Positions 7,088 to 13,779 of a stretch of DNA of 13,779 nt are shown here, piece after piece (position 1 is the stretch's first letter; each line of letters opens with the position of its first letter). The notes under the pieces were generated by a model that saw only the letters and a list, made by a program, of their open reading frames with translations, made no database searches and was not told the origin of the DNA. The position numbers and the translations under genes were made by a program. The stretch is taken from NCBI GenBank assembly GCA_028288905.1, contig JAQGHJ010000035.1, positions 1 through 13,779 on the forward strand. The letters are read 5' to 3'. Source of the stretch: Phycisphaerales bacterium (GTDB lineage: Bacteria; Planctomycetota; Phycisphaerae; Tepidisphaerales; Tepidisphaeraceae).

Positions 7088-7112
7088 GCCAATCCCTAGC
7101 GAAAAAGGAAAC

Positions 7113-7180
7113 GGTTGCCCGAAAGGCTTCGCTCCGTAGGCGAAACGCAAAAATCGCAACCCCTTCTCGCGGGGATTGAG
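7113..7180 (+). other. Structured stretch between tyrA and the pseudopilin gene
   Basis: GGTTGC (7113-7118) pairs with GCAACC (7156-7161), enclosing CC-GAAA-GG (7119-7126) and a hairpin TTCGC/GCGAA (7128-7132, 7140-7144). The 3' part can instead form CAACCCC/GGGGATTG (7157-7163, 7171-7178, one bulged A), which uses the same CAACC. The end resembles a CRISPR repeat (CGCAACCCC ... GGGGATTGAG), but only one copy exists. Function is unknown; it may be the tyrA 3' untranslated region or a repeat remnant. Confidence 0.3.
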
Positions 7181-7192
7181 TGCTCCGCCCGT

Positions 7193-7219
7193 TTGACCGG
7201 CCGGCGGCCGGCGTACGAT
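7193..7219 (+). promoter_or_regulatory. Candidate promoter of the pseudopilin gene
   Basis: TTGACC (7193-7198; five of six consensus bases), a short 15-bp spacer and TACGAT (7214-7219; four of six) lie just before the ATG at 7228. Eight bases separate the -10 box from the ATG and no ribosome binding site is seen, again suggesting a leaderless or nearly leaderless mRNA. The 15-bp spacer is a weakness. Confidence 0.4.
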
Positions 7220-7227
7220 CGAGGCTG

Positions 7228-7947
7228 ATGGCCCATCCCCGCCCTGGTCGCCGCCGCGCCTTCACGCTCGTCGAGTTGCTCGTCGTCATCGGCATCGTCG
7301 CGGCGCTGCTGGCGACGCTGTTGCCAACGCTCGGCCGGGCACGGGAGTCGGCCCGCCGGGCCGTGTGCCTGTCCAACCTGCGGCAGGTGTACCAGACGAC
7401 GCAGACGTACGCGTTCCAGAACGGGGGGGCCGTCCCACTCGGGTACCGGTCTGGGTTCAAGCAGTTCAACAGCATGGCGTACTCGGGCACGTCGAAGAAG
7501 TTCTGCCTGTTCGGCGTCTTCTACCTCCGCAAGCTGATGGACCAGCCGGACGTGTTCTTCTGCCCGTCGAACGACGACCCGCAGTCGAGCCGCGGGACGG
7601 AGAAGAACCCGTGGCCGCCGGGCCCGCGCGGGTCGGCCGTGAACACGTTCGTCGGGTACGGGTTCCGCCCGGACGTCCAGGTCCCGGACGAGGTGCAGAC
7701 GGCCGGCGGAACCGTCCCGCGACTGGGTGACTTCGGCACCAAGGCGGTGCTGGCGGACCTGACGGCCACCCCGCAGCGGCTCGACCTGCGGCACAAGACC
7801 GGGGTGAACGTGGTGTACGGCGACGGGTCGGGCCGGTGGGTGCCCCGGACGGCGTTCGACGACCCGCTGTCGAAGTGCCCGAACTCGCCGGACGCCGCCG
7901 CGAACCCGTACCAAGACCAGATCTGGGAAGCGCTGGACCGGTACTAA
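7228..7947 (+). CDS. Type II secretion/pilus-like pseudopilin with H-X9-DG motif
   Basis: This 239-residue protein starts with a short basic leader and the type III signal [17 protein letters not shown] (residues 8-24). Prepilin peptidase would cut before Phe12, leaving Glu at mature position 5; the residue before the cut is Ala rather than the usual Gly. One hydrophobic helix follows, then a soluble domain with Cys47, Cys93, Cys112 and Cys217. [13 protein letters not shown] (188-200) fits the H-X9-DG motif exactly (His189, Asp199-Gly200), the hallmark of a large planctomycete pseudopilin-like family. Such proteins are abundant in these genomes, and a role in a secretion or surface filament apparatus is inferred, not shown. 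An upstream in-frame start at 7180 would put 16 extra residues before the leader; I prefer 7228. Confidence 0.9.
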   Translation: MAHPRPGRRRAFTLVELLVVIGIVAALLATLLPTLGRARESARRAVCLSNLRQVYQTTQTYAFQNGGAVPLGYRSGFKQFNSMAYSGTSKKFCLFGVFYLRKLMDQPDVFFCPSNDDPQSSRGTEKNPWPPGPRGSAVNTFVGYGFRPDVQVPDEVQTAGGTVPRLGDFGTKAVLADLTATPQRLDLRHKTGVNVVYGDGSGRWVPRTAFDDPLSKCPNSPDAAANPYQDQIWEALDRY

Positions 7948-7954
7948 CTACGGA

Positions 7955-7993
7955 CTCGCACCCGGGACAACGGGCAGGAACCCGGGCGGCGAG
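7955..7993 (+). terminator. Stem-loop after the pseudopilin gene, possible terminator
   Basis: CTCGC and CCCGGG (7955-7966, one bulged A) pair with CCCGGG and GCGAG (7981-7993, CG bulge), an 11-bp stem with a 14-base loop starting eight bases after the TAA stop. No T-run follows, so it is at best an atypical terminator or a 3'-end protecting hairpin. Confidence 0.35.
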
Positions 7994-8084
7994 CCGGCGT
8001 ACGAAACGGGAAGGCCCGGCCCCGTCGACGCGGTTAGGCCTGTCAGCCCGGCCGGCTGGTCGCGGCAATGGGGGTCGACTCGGG

Positions 8085-8090
8085 TACGAT
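8085..8090 (+). promoter_or_regulatory. Candidate -10 box of the 66-residue protein gene
   Basis: TACGAT here matches the -10-like box before the pseudopilin gene base for base. It is 45 bases upstream of the GTG at 8136, leaving a leader of about 40 bases that contains AGGGAG. I found no convincing -35 box. Confidence 0.3.
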
Positions 8091-8135
8091 GCGACTGGCC
8101 CGCGGGGCGAGGGGCGTTCGAACCAGGGAGCACGC

Positions 8136-8336
8136 GTGTCGCTAAAGGGCGTCTTCAACGTCTACCGCCGGCCGAACCGGTCGTACGAGGGGTACCACCG
8201 GGACAAGCGGCGGAAGAACGTGGACCGGCTGGCGATCCTCGAGTCCCGCACCGGGTCGGCTGCCAAGCCGCGGGGGGCGTTCCGTGATTTCGTGTCGGCC
8301 CTGCTGAGCATCGTCCGCCGCCGGCACCGGGGGTGA
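8136..8336 (+). CDS. Small, very basic protein of unknown function (66 aa)
   Basis: The protein runs from MSLKGVFNVYRRPNRSYEGY to LLSIVRRRHRG. About a third of the residues are Arg, Lys or His. The middle (HRDKRRKNVDRLAILESR) is charged and the C-terminal part (FRDFVSALLSIVRRRHRG) could be an amphipathic helix ending in a basic tail, suited to binding nucleic acid or acidic membrane. The GTG start is well supported by AGGGAG at 8125-8130, five bases upstream, the best SD in the window. It ends 14 bp from the convergent dehydrogenase gene. I recognise no family. Confidence 0.6.
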   Translation: MSLKGVFNVYRRPNRSYEGYHRDKRRKNVDRLAILESRTGSAAKPRGAFRDFVSALLSIVRRRHRG

Positions 8337-8350
8337 GGCGACCCGCCCGC

Positions 8351-9679
8351 TCACGCCGACACGACGTTCGTCCGGTCGCCGGACACGCCGGCCAGGGCGT
8401 TGCGGGTGTCGACGACCAGCCGCGCGTGGTCGGCCACCATCTGCCAGTCGTACGCCTTGTGGTGGGTGGCGACGACGACGCAGTCGTACCCGGCCAGCAT
8501 CGCCGGCGAGAGCGGGACGCTCGCCATCTGCAGGTCGTACCGCCGCATCTTGTGCGTCGCCGGGACGTGCGGGTCGTTGTAGTCGACGGCCGCCCCCAGG
8601 TCCTCCAGCTTCTCGATCAGCTCGAAGCTCGGGCTCTCCCGGACGTCGTCCACGTCCGGCTTGTACGCCAGCCCGAGGATCAGAACCCTCGCCCCCTTCG
8701 TCGGCACGCCGCGGCGGTTCATCGCCTCGACCGTCCGGCGGACGACGTAATCGGGCATGCCGCGGTTCACCTCGCCGGCCAGCTCGATGAACCGGGTGGG
8801 CATCCCGACCTCCCTCGCCTTCCAGGTCAGGTAGTACGGGTCGATCGGGATGCAGTGCCCGCCGAGCCCGGGGCCAGGGTAGAACGGCTGGAACCCGAAC
8901 GGCTTGGTGCTGGCCGCGGCGATCACCTCCCACACGTCGATGCCCATTGCGGTGAGCACGACCTTCATTTCGTTCACGAGCGCGATGTTCACGGCCCGGT
9001 AGACGTTCTCCAGGATCTTGGCCGCCTCGGCCACCTCGGCCGTGCTGACCGGGATGACCTCTCGGATCGCGGTCCGATAAAGGGCGACGGCCAACTCGCC
9101 GCTGGCGGCGTCGATGCCGCCGACGAGCTTGGGGATGGTCTGGGTCGTGTGGTCGGTCCGACCGGGGTCTTCCCGCTCGGGCGAGTAGGCGAGGTAAAAA
9201 TCCTTGCCGCAGACGCGGCGGCCGGCGGGCGTGCCGTCGCCGCGCTCGAGCCGGGGGAGCATGACGTCCCGGGTCGTCCGCGGGTAAGTCGAGCTCTCGA
9301 GGACGACGAGCTGCCCGGGCCGCGGGTGGGCGGCGATCGCATCGGTGCTTTGCTCGATGTACGTTAGGTCGGGCTCGAGGTGCTTGCCGAGCGGGGTCGG
9401 GACGCAGACGATAACCGCGTCGGCGTCGGCCAGTCGGGCCGGGTCGCTCGTGAACGCGCACCGCCCGGCCGCCACCATGTCGCTCACGAGGGTGGGGCCC
9501 AGGTGCTTGAGGTAGTTCTCGCCCCGGCGGAGGGCGACGACCTTCGCCTCGTCGACGTCGAACCCGATCACCGCCAGCCCGGCCCGGTGGAAGGCGGCCA
9601 GCAGCGGCAGCCCGACGTACCCTAGGCCCATGACGGCGACCGAAGCGGTGGCGTCGGCGATCTTGGCGAGCAGGTCCAT
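8351..9679 (-). CDS. UDP-N-acetylhexosamine 6-dehydrogenase (WbpA/WecC-type nucleotide-sugar dehydrogenase)
   Basis: This 442-residue protein has the full UDP-sugar dehydrogenase layout. The NAD-binding motif is VMGLGYVGLPL (16-26). VCVPTPL (91-97) and SSTYPRTT (129-136) follow. The central domain has EAAKILENVYRAVNIALVNE (218-237). The catalytic loop is PGPGLGGHCIPIDPYYLTWKA (269-288) with nucleophile Cys276. The C-terminal domain has GLAYKPDVDDVRESP and ends with the VVDTRN motif. The FYPGPGLGGHCIPIDPYYL wording is typical of the UDP-GlcNAc or UDP-ManNAc dehydrogenases that make HexNAc uronic acids, rather than of UDP-glucose dehydrogenase; which epimer is used cannot be told. I start at the ATG 9677-9679, since a 40-residue upstream extension is low complexity. 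A good promoter faces it at 9770-9799. Confidence 0.92.
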   Translation of the reverse strand: MDLLAKIADATASVAVMGLGYVGLPLLAAFHRAGLAVIGFDVDEAKVVALRRGENYLKHLGPTLVSDMVAAGRCAFTSDPARLADADAVIVCVPTPLGKHLEPDLTYIEQSTDAIAAHPRPGQLVVLESSTYPRTTRDVMLPRLERGDGTPAGRRVCGKDFYLAYSPEREDPGRTDHTTQTIPKLVGGIDAASGELAVALYRTAIREVIPVSTAEVAEAAKILENVYRAVNIALVNEMKVVLTAMGIDVWEVIAAASTKPFGFQPFYPGPGLGGHCIPIDPYYLTWKAREVGMPTRFIELAGEVNRGMPDYVVRRTVEAMNRRGVPTKGARVLILGLAYKPDVDDVRESPSFELIEKLEDLGAAVDYNDPHVPATHKMRRYDLQMASVPLSPAMLAGYDCVVVATHHKAYDWQMVADHARLVVDTRNALAGVSGDRTNVVSA

Positions 9680-9769
9680 GGCGGTCGATCCGGGACGGCG
9701 GGGGCGAGTGTGTGACGCGCCACGGTTACCGGACGCGGGCCGCGGCCGATGGCGGGCCCGACAACCGAC

Positions 9770-9799
9770 AATATAATCGGGAACGGGAACGCCTGTCAC
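9770..9799 (-). promoter_or_regulatory. Promoter of the nucleotide-sugar dehydrogenase gene
   Basis: Read on the - strand, GTGACA (9799-9794; five of six bases), an 18-bp spacer and TATATT (9775-9770; five of six) form the best sigma-70-type promoter in the window. The expected leader to the ATG at 9679 is about 84 bases. On the + strand the same spot reads TATAAT (9772-9777), 89 bases before the ligase-like gene, but without a recognisable -35 box there. Confidence 0.6.
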
Positions 9800-9866
9800 C
9801 GGCGACCGATGTGAAGGGGGTAGCGGGCGCGGGTGAGCCGGTTCTCGTCGGGCAAGGGATCAGAAG

Positions 9867-11225
9867 ATGGACCTCGGAGTGCTCGCACAGACCTTCAGTG
9901 GCCGGCTCGTCCAGTACTACCTGGACCTGCTGACGAGCGGCACCGGCATGGTGGCTGTGGCCGGGTTCCTCCTGCTCGCGTGCGCCGCGCTGGTGTGGGA
10001 CGCCACACGCTGGGTATGGCTATCCGTCATGTTCTTTCTGTCGACGTTCTCCCTCGCCCGGGAGGCGAACGCCGCGCCGATCACCGCACCGTTCTCGTAC
10101 GTGGCGGCGGCCGCCCAGCCCGCAGCGTACGCCATGCTGCTGCTGCTGCTGATCGCCGCCGTCAAGCCGGGCGGGGCCGCGCGGGGCCGGCCGTCCGCGG
10201 TCCTCGTCGCACTGTTCGCGTTACAACTCGTCTTGGTCGCTCGGTACCTGATCGGCGGGTACACCGAAAAGGCCGTCGTCGGGCTGGTCACGTTCGCGCT
10301 GCTGTTCGTGGGCCTTGGCTTGGGGATCGGGTCGTGGGTGGCGGCCGAACGCAAGGCGGTGCCGCTGGCGCGGGCGGTGGCCGGCGGGGCGGTGTTGGTC
10401 ATGCTCGCCGGCCTCGGCCAATACGCGATCTCGCCGGCCGCGGCGTTCGTCGCCGGCCGGCTGTCGGGCGCGACCCCGAACGCCGTGCGGTTCGCCATCG
10501 CCCTGGCCGTCACCGTCCCGTTCACCCTGTACCTGTCCACCACCCCGCGGGTCCGCGGGCTGGCCAAAACCGCGTTTGTCGCGCTGCTCGTCGTCACCAT
10601 TTTGTCGGTCGTCGCCACGGGAAGCCGAGGCGCATCGCTTGCCGCCGTCGTCGCGATTGTCACGTTTTTCCGAACCCGACTCGGACCTGTGCTGGCGATC
10701 GGGCTGCTGGTGACGGCCGCCGGCATCGGGGTTGCCGCGGGCACGTCCGGCGACTTTCTCGGGTCCGCCGAGCGGCTGACGTCCGCCGGCAACACCCGGG
10801 CGGAAGTTTGGACCACCCTCCTCGCAACGTTCCGGGCGAACCCGCTCCTCGGGGCCGATTACGAAGGGGCTCTCGGCGAGAGCTCCTACCTATCGGTGGC
10901 GGCCGGAATGGGCTTGGTCGGGTTGGTCCCGCTGGCCGTCCTGCTCGTGGCGATCTTCGCCGCCATCCGCACGTGCGTTCGGGTCCGGCCGCGGCTCGGC
11001 GACGACGACCGAGGCCTCGCGGACCTGGCCATCAGCGGGCTGGCGACCATGCTCTGCCTGTGGACGTTCGAGGCGTACCTGCTCAGCCTCGTGTCGGACG
11101 TGATGATCGCGTTCTACGCGATCGTTGCGGTGTACTCAGCCGTCACCGCCCGCGCGGCTGCCGCCGCCGCGGACCTGCCGACGATCCTCATCCCGGAAGA
11201 GGGTTCCGAGTTCGGCTTTGCCTGA
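9867..11225 (+). CDS. O-antigen ligase/polymerase-like polytopic membrane protein (Wzy_C/WaaL superfamily)
   Basis: This 452-residue protein has about ten or more hydrophobic segments spread over its whole length. A large loop between the late helices holds the superfamily's signatures: ATGSRGASLAAV (250-261), then NTRAEVWTTLLATFRANPLLGADYEG (309-334) and ESSYLSVAAGMGLVGLVPL (338-356), matching the usual pattern of R...W, NPLLG, a short S/Y-L stretch and GxxGL. Members polymerise or ligate undecaprenyl-linked glycans at the periplasmic face of the inner membrane; ligase and polymerase cannot be told apart from sequence. The ATG is preceded by AAGGGA (9854-9859), seven bases upstream. It diverges from the dehydrogenase gene and ends 39 bp before the convergent glycosyltransferase gene. 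An in-frame overlap with longer frames was discounted. Confidence 0.88.
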   Translation: MDLGVLAQTFSGRLVQYYLDLLTSGTGMVAVAGFLLLACAALVWDATRWVWLSVMFFLSTFSLAREANAAPITAPFSYVAAAAQPAAYAMLLLLLIAAVKPGGAARGRPSAVLVALFALQLVLVARYLIGGYTEKAVVGLVTFALLFVGLGLGIGSWVAAERKAVPLARAVAGGAVLVMLAGLGQYAISPAAAFVAGRLSGATPNAVRFAIALAVTVPFTLYLSTTPRVRGLAKTAFVALLVVTILSVVATGSRGASLAAVVAIVTFFRTRLGPVLAIGLLVTAAGIGVAAGTSGDFLGSAERLTSAGNTRAEVWTTLLATFRANPLLGADYEGALGESSYLSVAAGMGLVGLVPLAVLLVAIFAAIRTCVRVRPRLGDDDRGLADLAISGLATMLCLWTFEAYLLSLVSDVMIAFYAIVAVYSAVTARAAAAAADLPTILIPEEGSEFGFA

Positions 11226-11264
11226 CGCGACTCCGACAGGGGGCGCGGACTCTGCCGGCGACTG

Positions 11265-12449
11265 CTACGAGCGGGACGTCGGTACGCCGACCGACCCTAA
11301 CGCCTTCGCCAGTCCGTTAACCAGGTCGCCGCGAGCGCGCCAATCGGCCAACACGGCCGGGGCGGCCGCCCGGTAACCGGCAGTCCGGTCCGTCTGTGTC
11401 ACGTCGAGCAAGCACTCGGTGAGGGCCGGCAGGTCGCCGGGCGGGAACAGCCGGCCGTTCACCCGGTCGACAACGAGTTCGGCCGCCGCCCCGACCACCG
11501 TCGAGCTCACGACCGCGAGCCCGGCCGCGACCGCCTCGTTCACCACCAGCGCCCACGGCTCGTGGTCGCTGGGGAGGGCCAGCACGTCCGACGCTCGATA
11601 CACCGCGCTGACGTCGGCTTGATTGGCGACGAATCCGGCGAACGTTATCCGGTGGCGGAGCCCGGGCCCCACGCCGGCCTCCAGTTCGGCGCGGAGGGGG
11701 CCGTCGCCGACGAGCACCACATCCCAATCCGGCCGGCGGTCGGCGATGGCGGCGAACGCGGCCAACAGCAGGTCGGGGCGCTTGGCCGGGACCAGTCGAC
11801 CGCTGAACACGATCCGCCGGCGGCCCGGGCGGAGCCCGAACCGCCCGGCCACGGCCGCCACCCGGTCGGCCGGCAGGTGGCGGATCAGGTCGTAGTCCGG
11901 CTCGTTGGTGAACAGGAAGATGCGGTCCGCCGGGACGCCGTACCGCCGGAAGTACGCCTCGCCGAGCCGCCCGCAACAAAGCACGCCGCTCGCCAGCCGG
12001 AGCAGCCTGGGGACCAAGGCCTGTTTGACGACCCGCCGCGACCCGCGGGCCGCGTCGCCGAGGACGTTGCTGTCCCCCCAGACGAAGCACGGCAGCCCGA
12101 CCCGCCGGCACCATCGCAGGATCCGGACCCGGCCGACGTCGTTGTACCCAAGCAGGACGACGGCCCGGACCTCGTGGGTCCGGATCCAGCGGATCACCCG
12201 CCCGCCCTTCCGCCACTCGTGCAGGGCCCGGGACGGTGCCGTCTGCCGGTCCGTTGTCTCACCGGGCCCAAAGTCGACCCGGCCGATCAGGCCCGCCCGC
12301 GGATCCTCCCACGGGCCGGCGTCGTGGGTCAACAGCGTCCATACCCGCAACCCGGCCATCTCGCGGGCGACCCGGGCGTGGGCGTGGACGCGGTACGGCG
12401 GCAGCGAGTTGGCGACGAACGCGATGCCGGGAACGGGTGACTGGCTCAT
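11265..12449 (-). CDS. GT4-family glycosyltransferase
   Basis: This 394-residue protein has the GT-B fold pattern of family GT4. The N-terminal acceptor domain starts GIAFVANSLPPYRVHAHARV. The C-terminal donor domain contains IVFSGRLVPAKRPDLLLAAFA (213-233), VVLVGDGPLRAELE (244-257), ITFAGFV, then YRASDVLALPSDHEPWALVVNEAVAAG (284-310), in which Glu297 and Glu305 form the EX7E motif, and an intact tail. It would add one sugar from a nucleotide donor to a lipid-linked or other acceptor; the sugar is not predictable. The ATG at 12447-12449 is used because the family's first strand begins there; a longer frame adds 99 low-complexity residues. It lies 85 bp downstream of the acyltransferase on the same strand, so the two are probably one operon. 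Confidence 0.9.
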   Translation of the reverse strand: MSQSPVPGIAFVANSLPPYRVHAHARVAREMAGLRVWTLLTHDAGPWEDPRAGLIGRVDFGPGETTDRQTAPSRALHEWRKGGRVIRWIRTHEVRAVVLLGYNDVGRVRILRWCRRVGLPCFVWGDSNVLGDAARGSRRVVKQALVPRLLRLASGVLCCGRLGEAYFRRYGVPADRIFLFTNEPDYDLIRHLPADRVAAVAGRFGLRPGRRRIVFSGRLVPAKRPDLLLAAFAAIADRRPDWDVVLVGDGPLRAELEAGVGPGLRHRITFAGFVANQADVSAVYRASDVLALPSDHEPWALVVNEAVAAGLAVVSSTVVGAAAELVVDRVNGRLFPPGDLPALTECLLDVTQTDRTAGYRAAAPAVLADWRARGDLVNGLAKALGSVGVPTSRS

Positions 12450-12534
12450 GTTGCGGTGAGAAAACCCAGGGCTGCGCCGGCGACGGCCGGCCGGCAACGG
12501 GTCGCGGTGGAGGCACACGCGGCGGCCGTCCGGC

Positions 12535-13779
12535 TCACGCCGCCGGTCGGGCCCGCGCCTCCAGGTGACGCCCGACGGCCCGTGCCAGCCGGTGTGACGG
12601 CCACTCGACCCCCCGGCAAATCGCCTCCACCGCCACCACCACGACCGCAACGCCGACGAGGGTGACGACGGCCCACTCGGCGGAACCGCCGAGGGCGTCC
12701 TTCGTCCCGTCAGGGTAGTGCCGCAGGCGGACATACAGCTCTCCAACCCCGACGATCAGGCTGAAGTGGAACAGGTAAAGGGAGTAGCACCGCAGTCCGA
12801 CTGCCCCGAGCGCGCGCCGCGCTACCGGCGGCCGGGACCCGGCGCGGCGGGCGTCGCCGGTCACCTGTTCGCGGGCGACGGCCGCCCGGACGACCAGGAA
12901 AAAACCGAACGACACGAGCGGGTCGGTCACGTACCGGTCCCACCGGAACACCCACGGTGCGGTCGTGCCGGCGACGAGGCACGCGGCCCCGGCCGCCACC
13001 GACAGCCATCGCCCGCCGCCCGCCGCACCGTCGGTACCGGCCGCCGGCCGCACGAGCGACTCGGCCAGCCACGCCCCCAGCAACCATTCTCCGAAGCGGG
13101 CCGGGGCGAACCCGATCGGGTGCAACGGCCCCGGCAGCCGAAGGCCGGCGGCCAGCGCTCCGTACCCGGCGGCGTGTGCCACCACATCAACGGCCATCCA
13201 GGCGGCGGTAACCCGCAGCATGCCGTACCGTCGGAGCAGCGGCCAAGCGAGCAGGTACAGGGCGTAAAACTGCACCTCCAACGCGATCGTCCAGAGGACC
13301 GGCGCCAGCGGGGCGGGCGAGGCCAATCCGGCCGGCCCGTTGTAATACCAGAACGCGAGGTTTCCGATCAGGTTCCCGAGCGTGGCCGGGCCGTGCCCGA
13401 CCCCGTGCTTGGCAGCGACCATGGCGAACCCGAGCCCCAGGACGAGCAGGTAGGTCGGGTAGAGTCGCAACAGCCGGCGGGCGGCGTACGGCAGTGTCGC
13501 CGGCCGGCGGCCGGCGGCCGCGTACGGCAGGTGGATGCAAAACCCGCTGATGATGAAGAACAGGTTCACCCCGGCGAAGCAGGGCCAGGCCAGGGCCCAC
13601 CCGGCGGTCCCGACCACCCCGAACTGGTGAACGAGCGCGTCGAGCCGGCCGGCCGGCCCGGCACCGGGCGTCGAATCGGCGTCGATCGTGGTCCGCCAGA
13701 AGAACCCGTACCCGTGGTGCAGGAACACCATCAGGGCCGCGGCACCACGGAACAAATCGATCGAATCCAGGTGCAGTCG
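12535..13779 (-). CDS. Acyltransferase-3 (OafA/YrhL-type) membrane acyltransferase, 5' end missing
   Basis: The frame is open to the right edge of the window, so the N-terminus is missing; 414 residues are visible. The first visible residues, RLHLDSIDLFRGAAALMVFLHHGYG, are the start of the acyltransferase-3 domain, including the conserved His of the LHH motif, so only a few residues are probably lost. NLFFIISGFCI, RRLLRLYPTYLL and WTIALEVQFYALYLLAWPLLRRYG follow in the usual order, with about ten hydrophobic segments. The family moves acetyl or other acyl groups across or at the inner membrane onto glycans such as O-antigen. An internal TTG at 13753-13755 is not the true start, because conserved domain sequence continues upstream of it. 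It probably shares a transcript with the GT4 gene. Confidence 0.92.
   Translation of the reverse strand, partial: RLHLDSIDLFRGAAALMVFLHHGYGFFWRTTIDADSTPGAGPAGRLDALVHQFGVVGTAGWALAWPCFAGVNLFFIISGFCIHLPYAAAGRRPATLPYAARRLLRLYPTYLLVLGLGFAMVAAKHGVGHGPATLGNLIGNLAFWYYNGPAGLASPAPLAPVLWTIALEVQFYALYLLAWPLLRRYGMLRVTAAWMAVDVVAHAAGYGALAAGLRLPGPLHPIGFAPARFGEWLLGAWLAESLVRPAAGTDGAAGGGRWLSVAAGAACLVAGTTAPWVFRWDRYVTDPLVSFGFFLVVRAAVAREQVTGDARRAGSRPPVARRALGAVGLRCYSLYLFHFSLIVGVGELYVRLRHYPDGTKDALGGSAEWAVVTLVGVAVVVVAVEAICRGVEWPSHRLARAVGRHLEARARPAA

Noticed and set aside
7150..7180. CRISPR array
   Set aside because: Only one repeat-like unit is present, with no second copy, spacer or cas gene in the window, so no array is annotated.
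8111..8128. GTTCGAAC-containing stretch resembling a tRNA T-arm
   Set aside because: No acceptor, anticodon or D-arm pairing around it; it is the leader of the 66-residue gene.
13753..13755. TTG as the start of the acyltransferase
   Set aside because: Conserved acyltransferase-3 sequence (HLDSID) continues in frame to the window edge, so the real start lies outside.

Overview
The window looks like chromosomal DNA from a high-GC planctomycete, most likely of the Gemmataceae. This is inferred from four things: very high GC at third codon positions, a pseudopilin carrying the H-X9-DG motif typical of Planctomycetota, weak or absent Shine-Dalgarno (SD) sequences before about half of the genes, and several long palindromic intergenic elements. 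No marker gene fixes the taxon.

Layout. At 1-141 is the tail of an unrecognised gene, followed by a perfect 34-bp inverted repeat. A NeuD/PglD-type sugar acetyltransferase (492-1136), a 61-residue helical protein (1285-1470) with its own terminator, and a WecA/TagO-type polyprenyl-phosphate sugar-phosphate transferase (1769-2962) follow on the + strand. The - strand then carries a complete Ada methyltransferase/regulator (3278-4354) and accA (4720-5805). The + strand resumes with tyrA (6182-7066), a pseudopilin (7228-7947) and a 66-residue very basic protein (8136-8336). The right third is a cell-surface polysaccharide block: a nucleotide-sugar dehydrogenase (8351-9679, -), an O-antigen ligase/polymerase-like membrane protein (9867-11225, +), a GT4 glycosyltransferase (11265-12449, -) and an acyltransferase-3 membrane protein that runs off the right edge (12535-13779, -).

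How they fit together. Six genes could make, link, polymerise or ligate, and acylate a surface glycan: the acetyltransferase, WecA-like transferase, UDP-HexNAc dehydrogenase, ligase, GT4 and acyltransferase. They are split by housekeeping genes (DNA alkylation repair, fatty-acid synthesis, tyrosine synthesis) and lie on both strands, so this is a dispersed set rather than one operon. No flippase or sugar aminotransferase is in view.

I found no convincing new defence or mobile system. The less ordinary signals are the family of nested palindromes at gene ends, one of which supplies the tyrA stop codon; two promoter-like boxes placed for leaderless mRNAs; a lone CRISPR-repeat-like motif inside a stretch with two mutually exclusive folds (7113-7180); and two small SD-led genes of unknown function.
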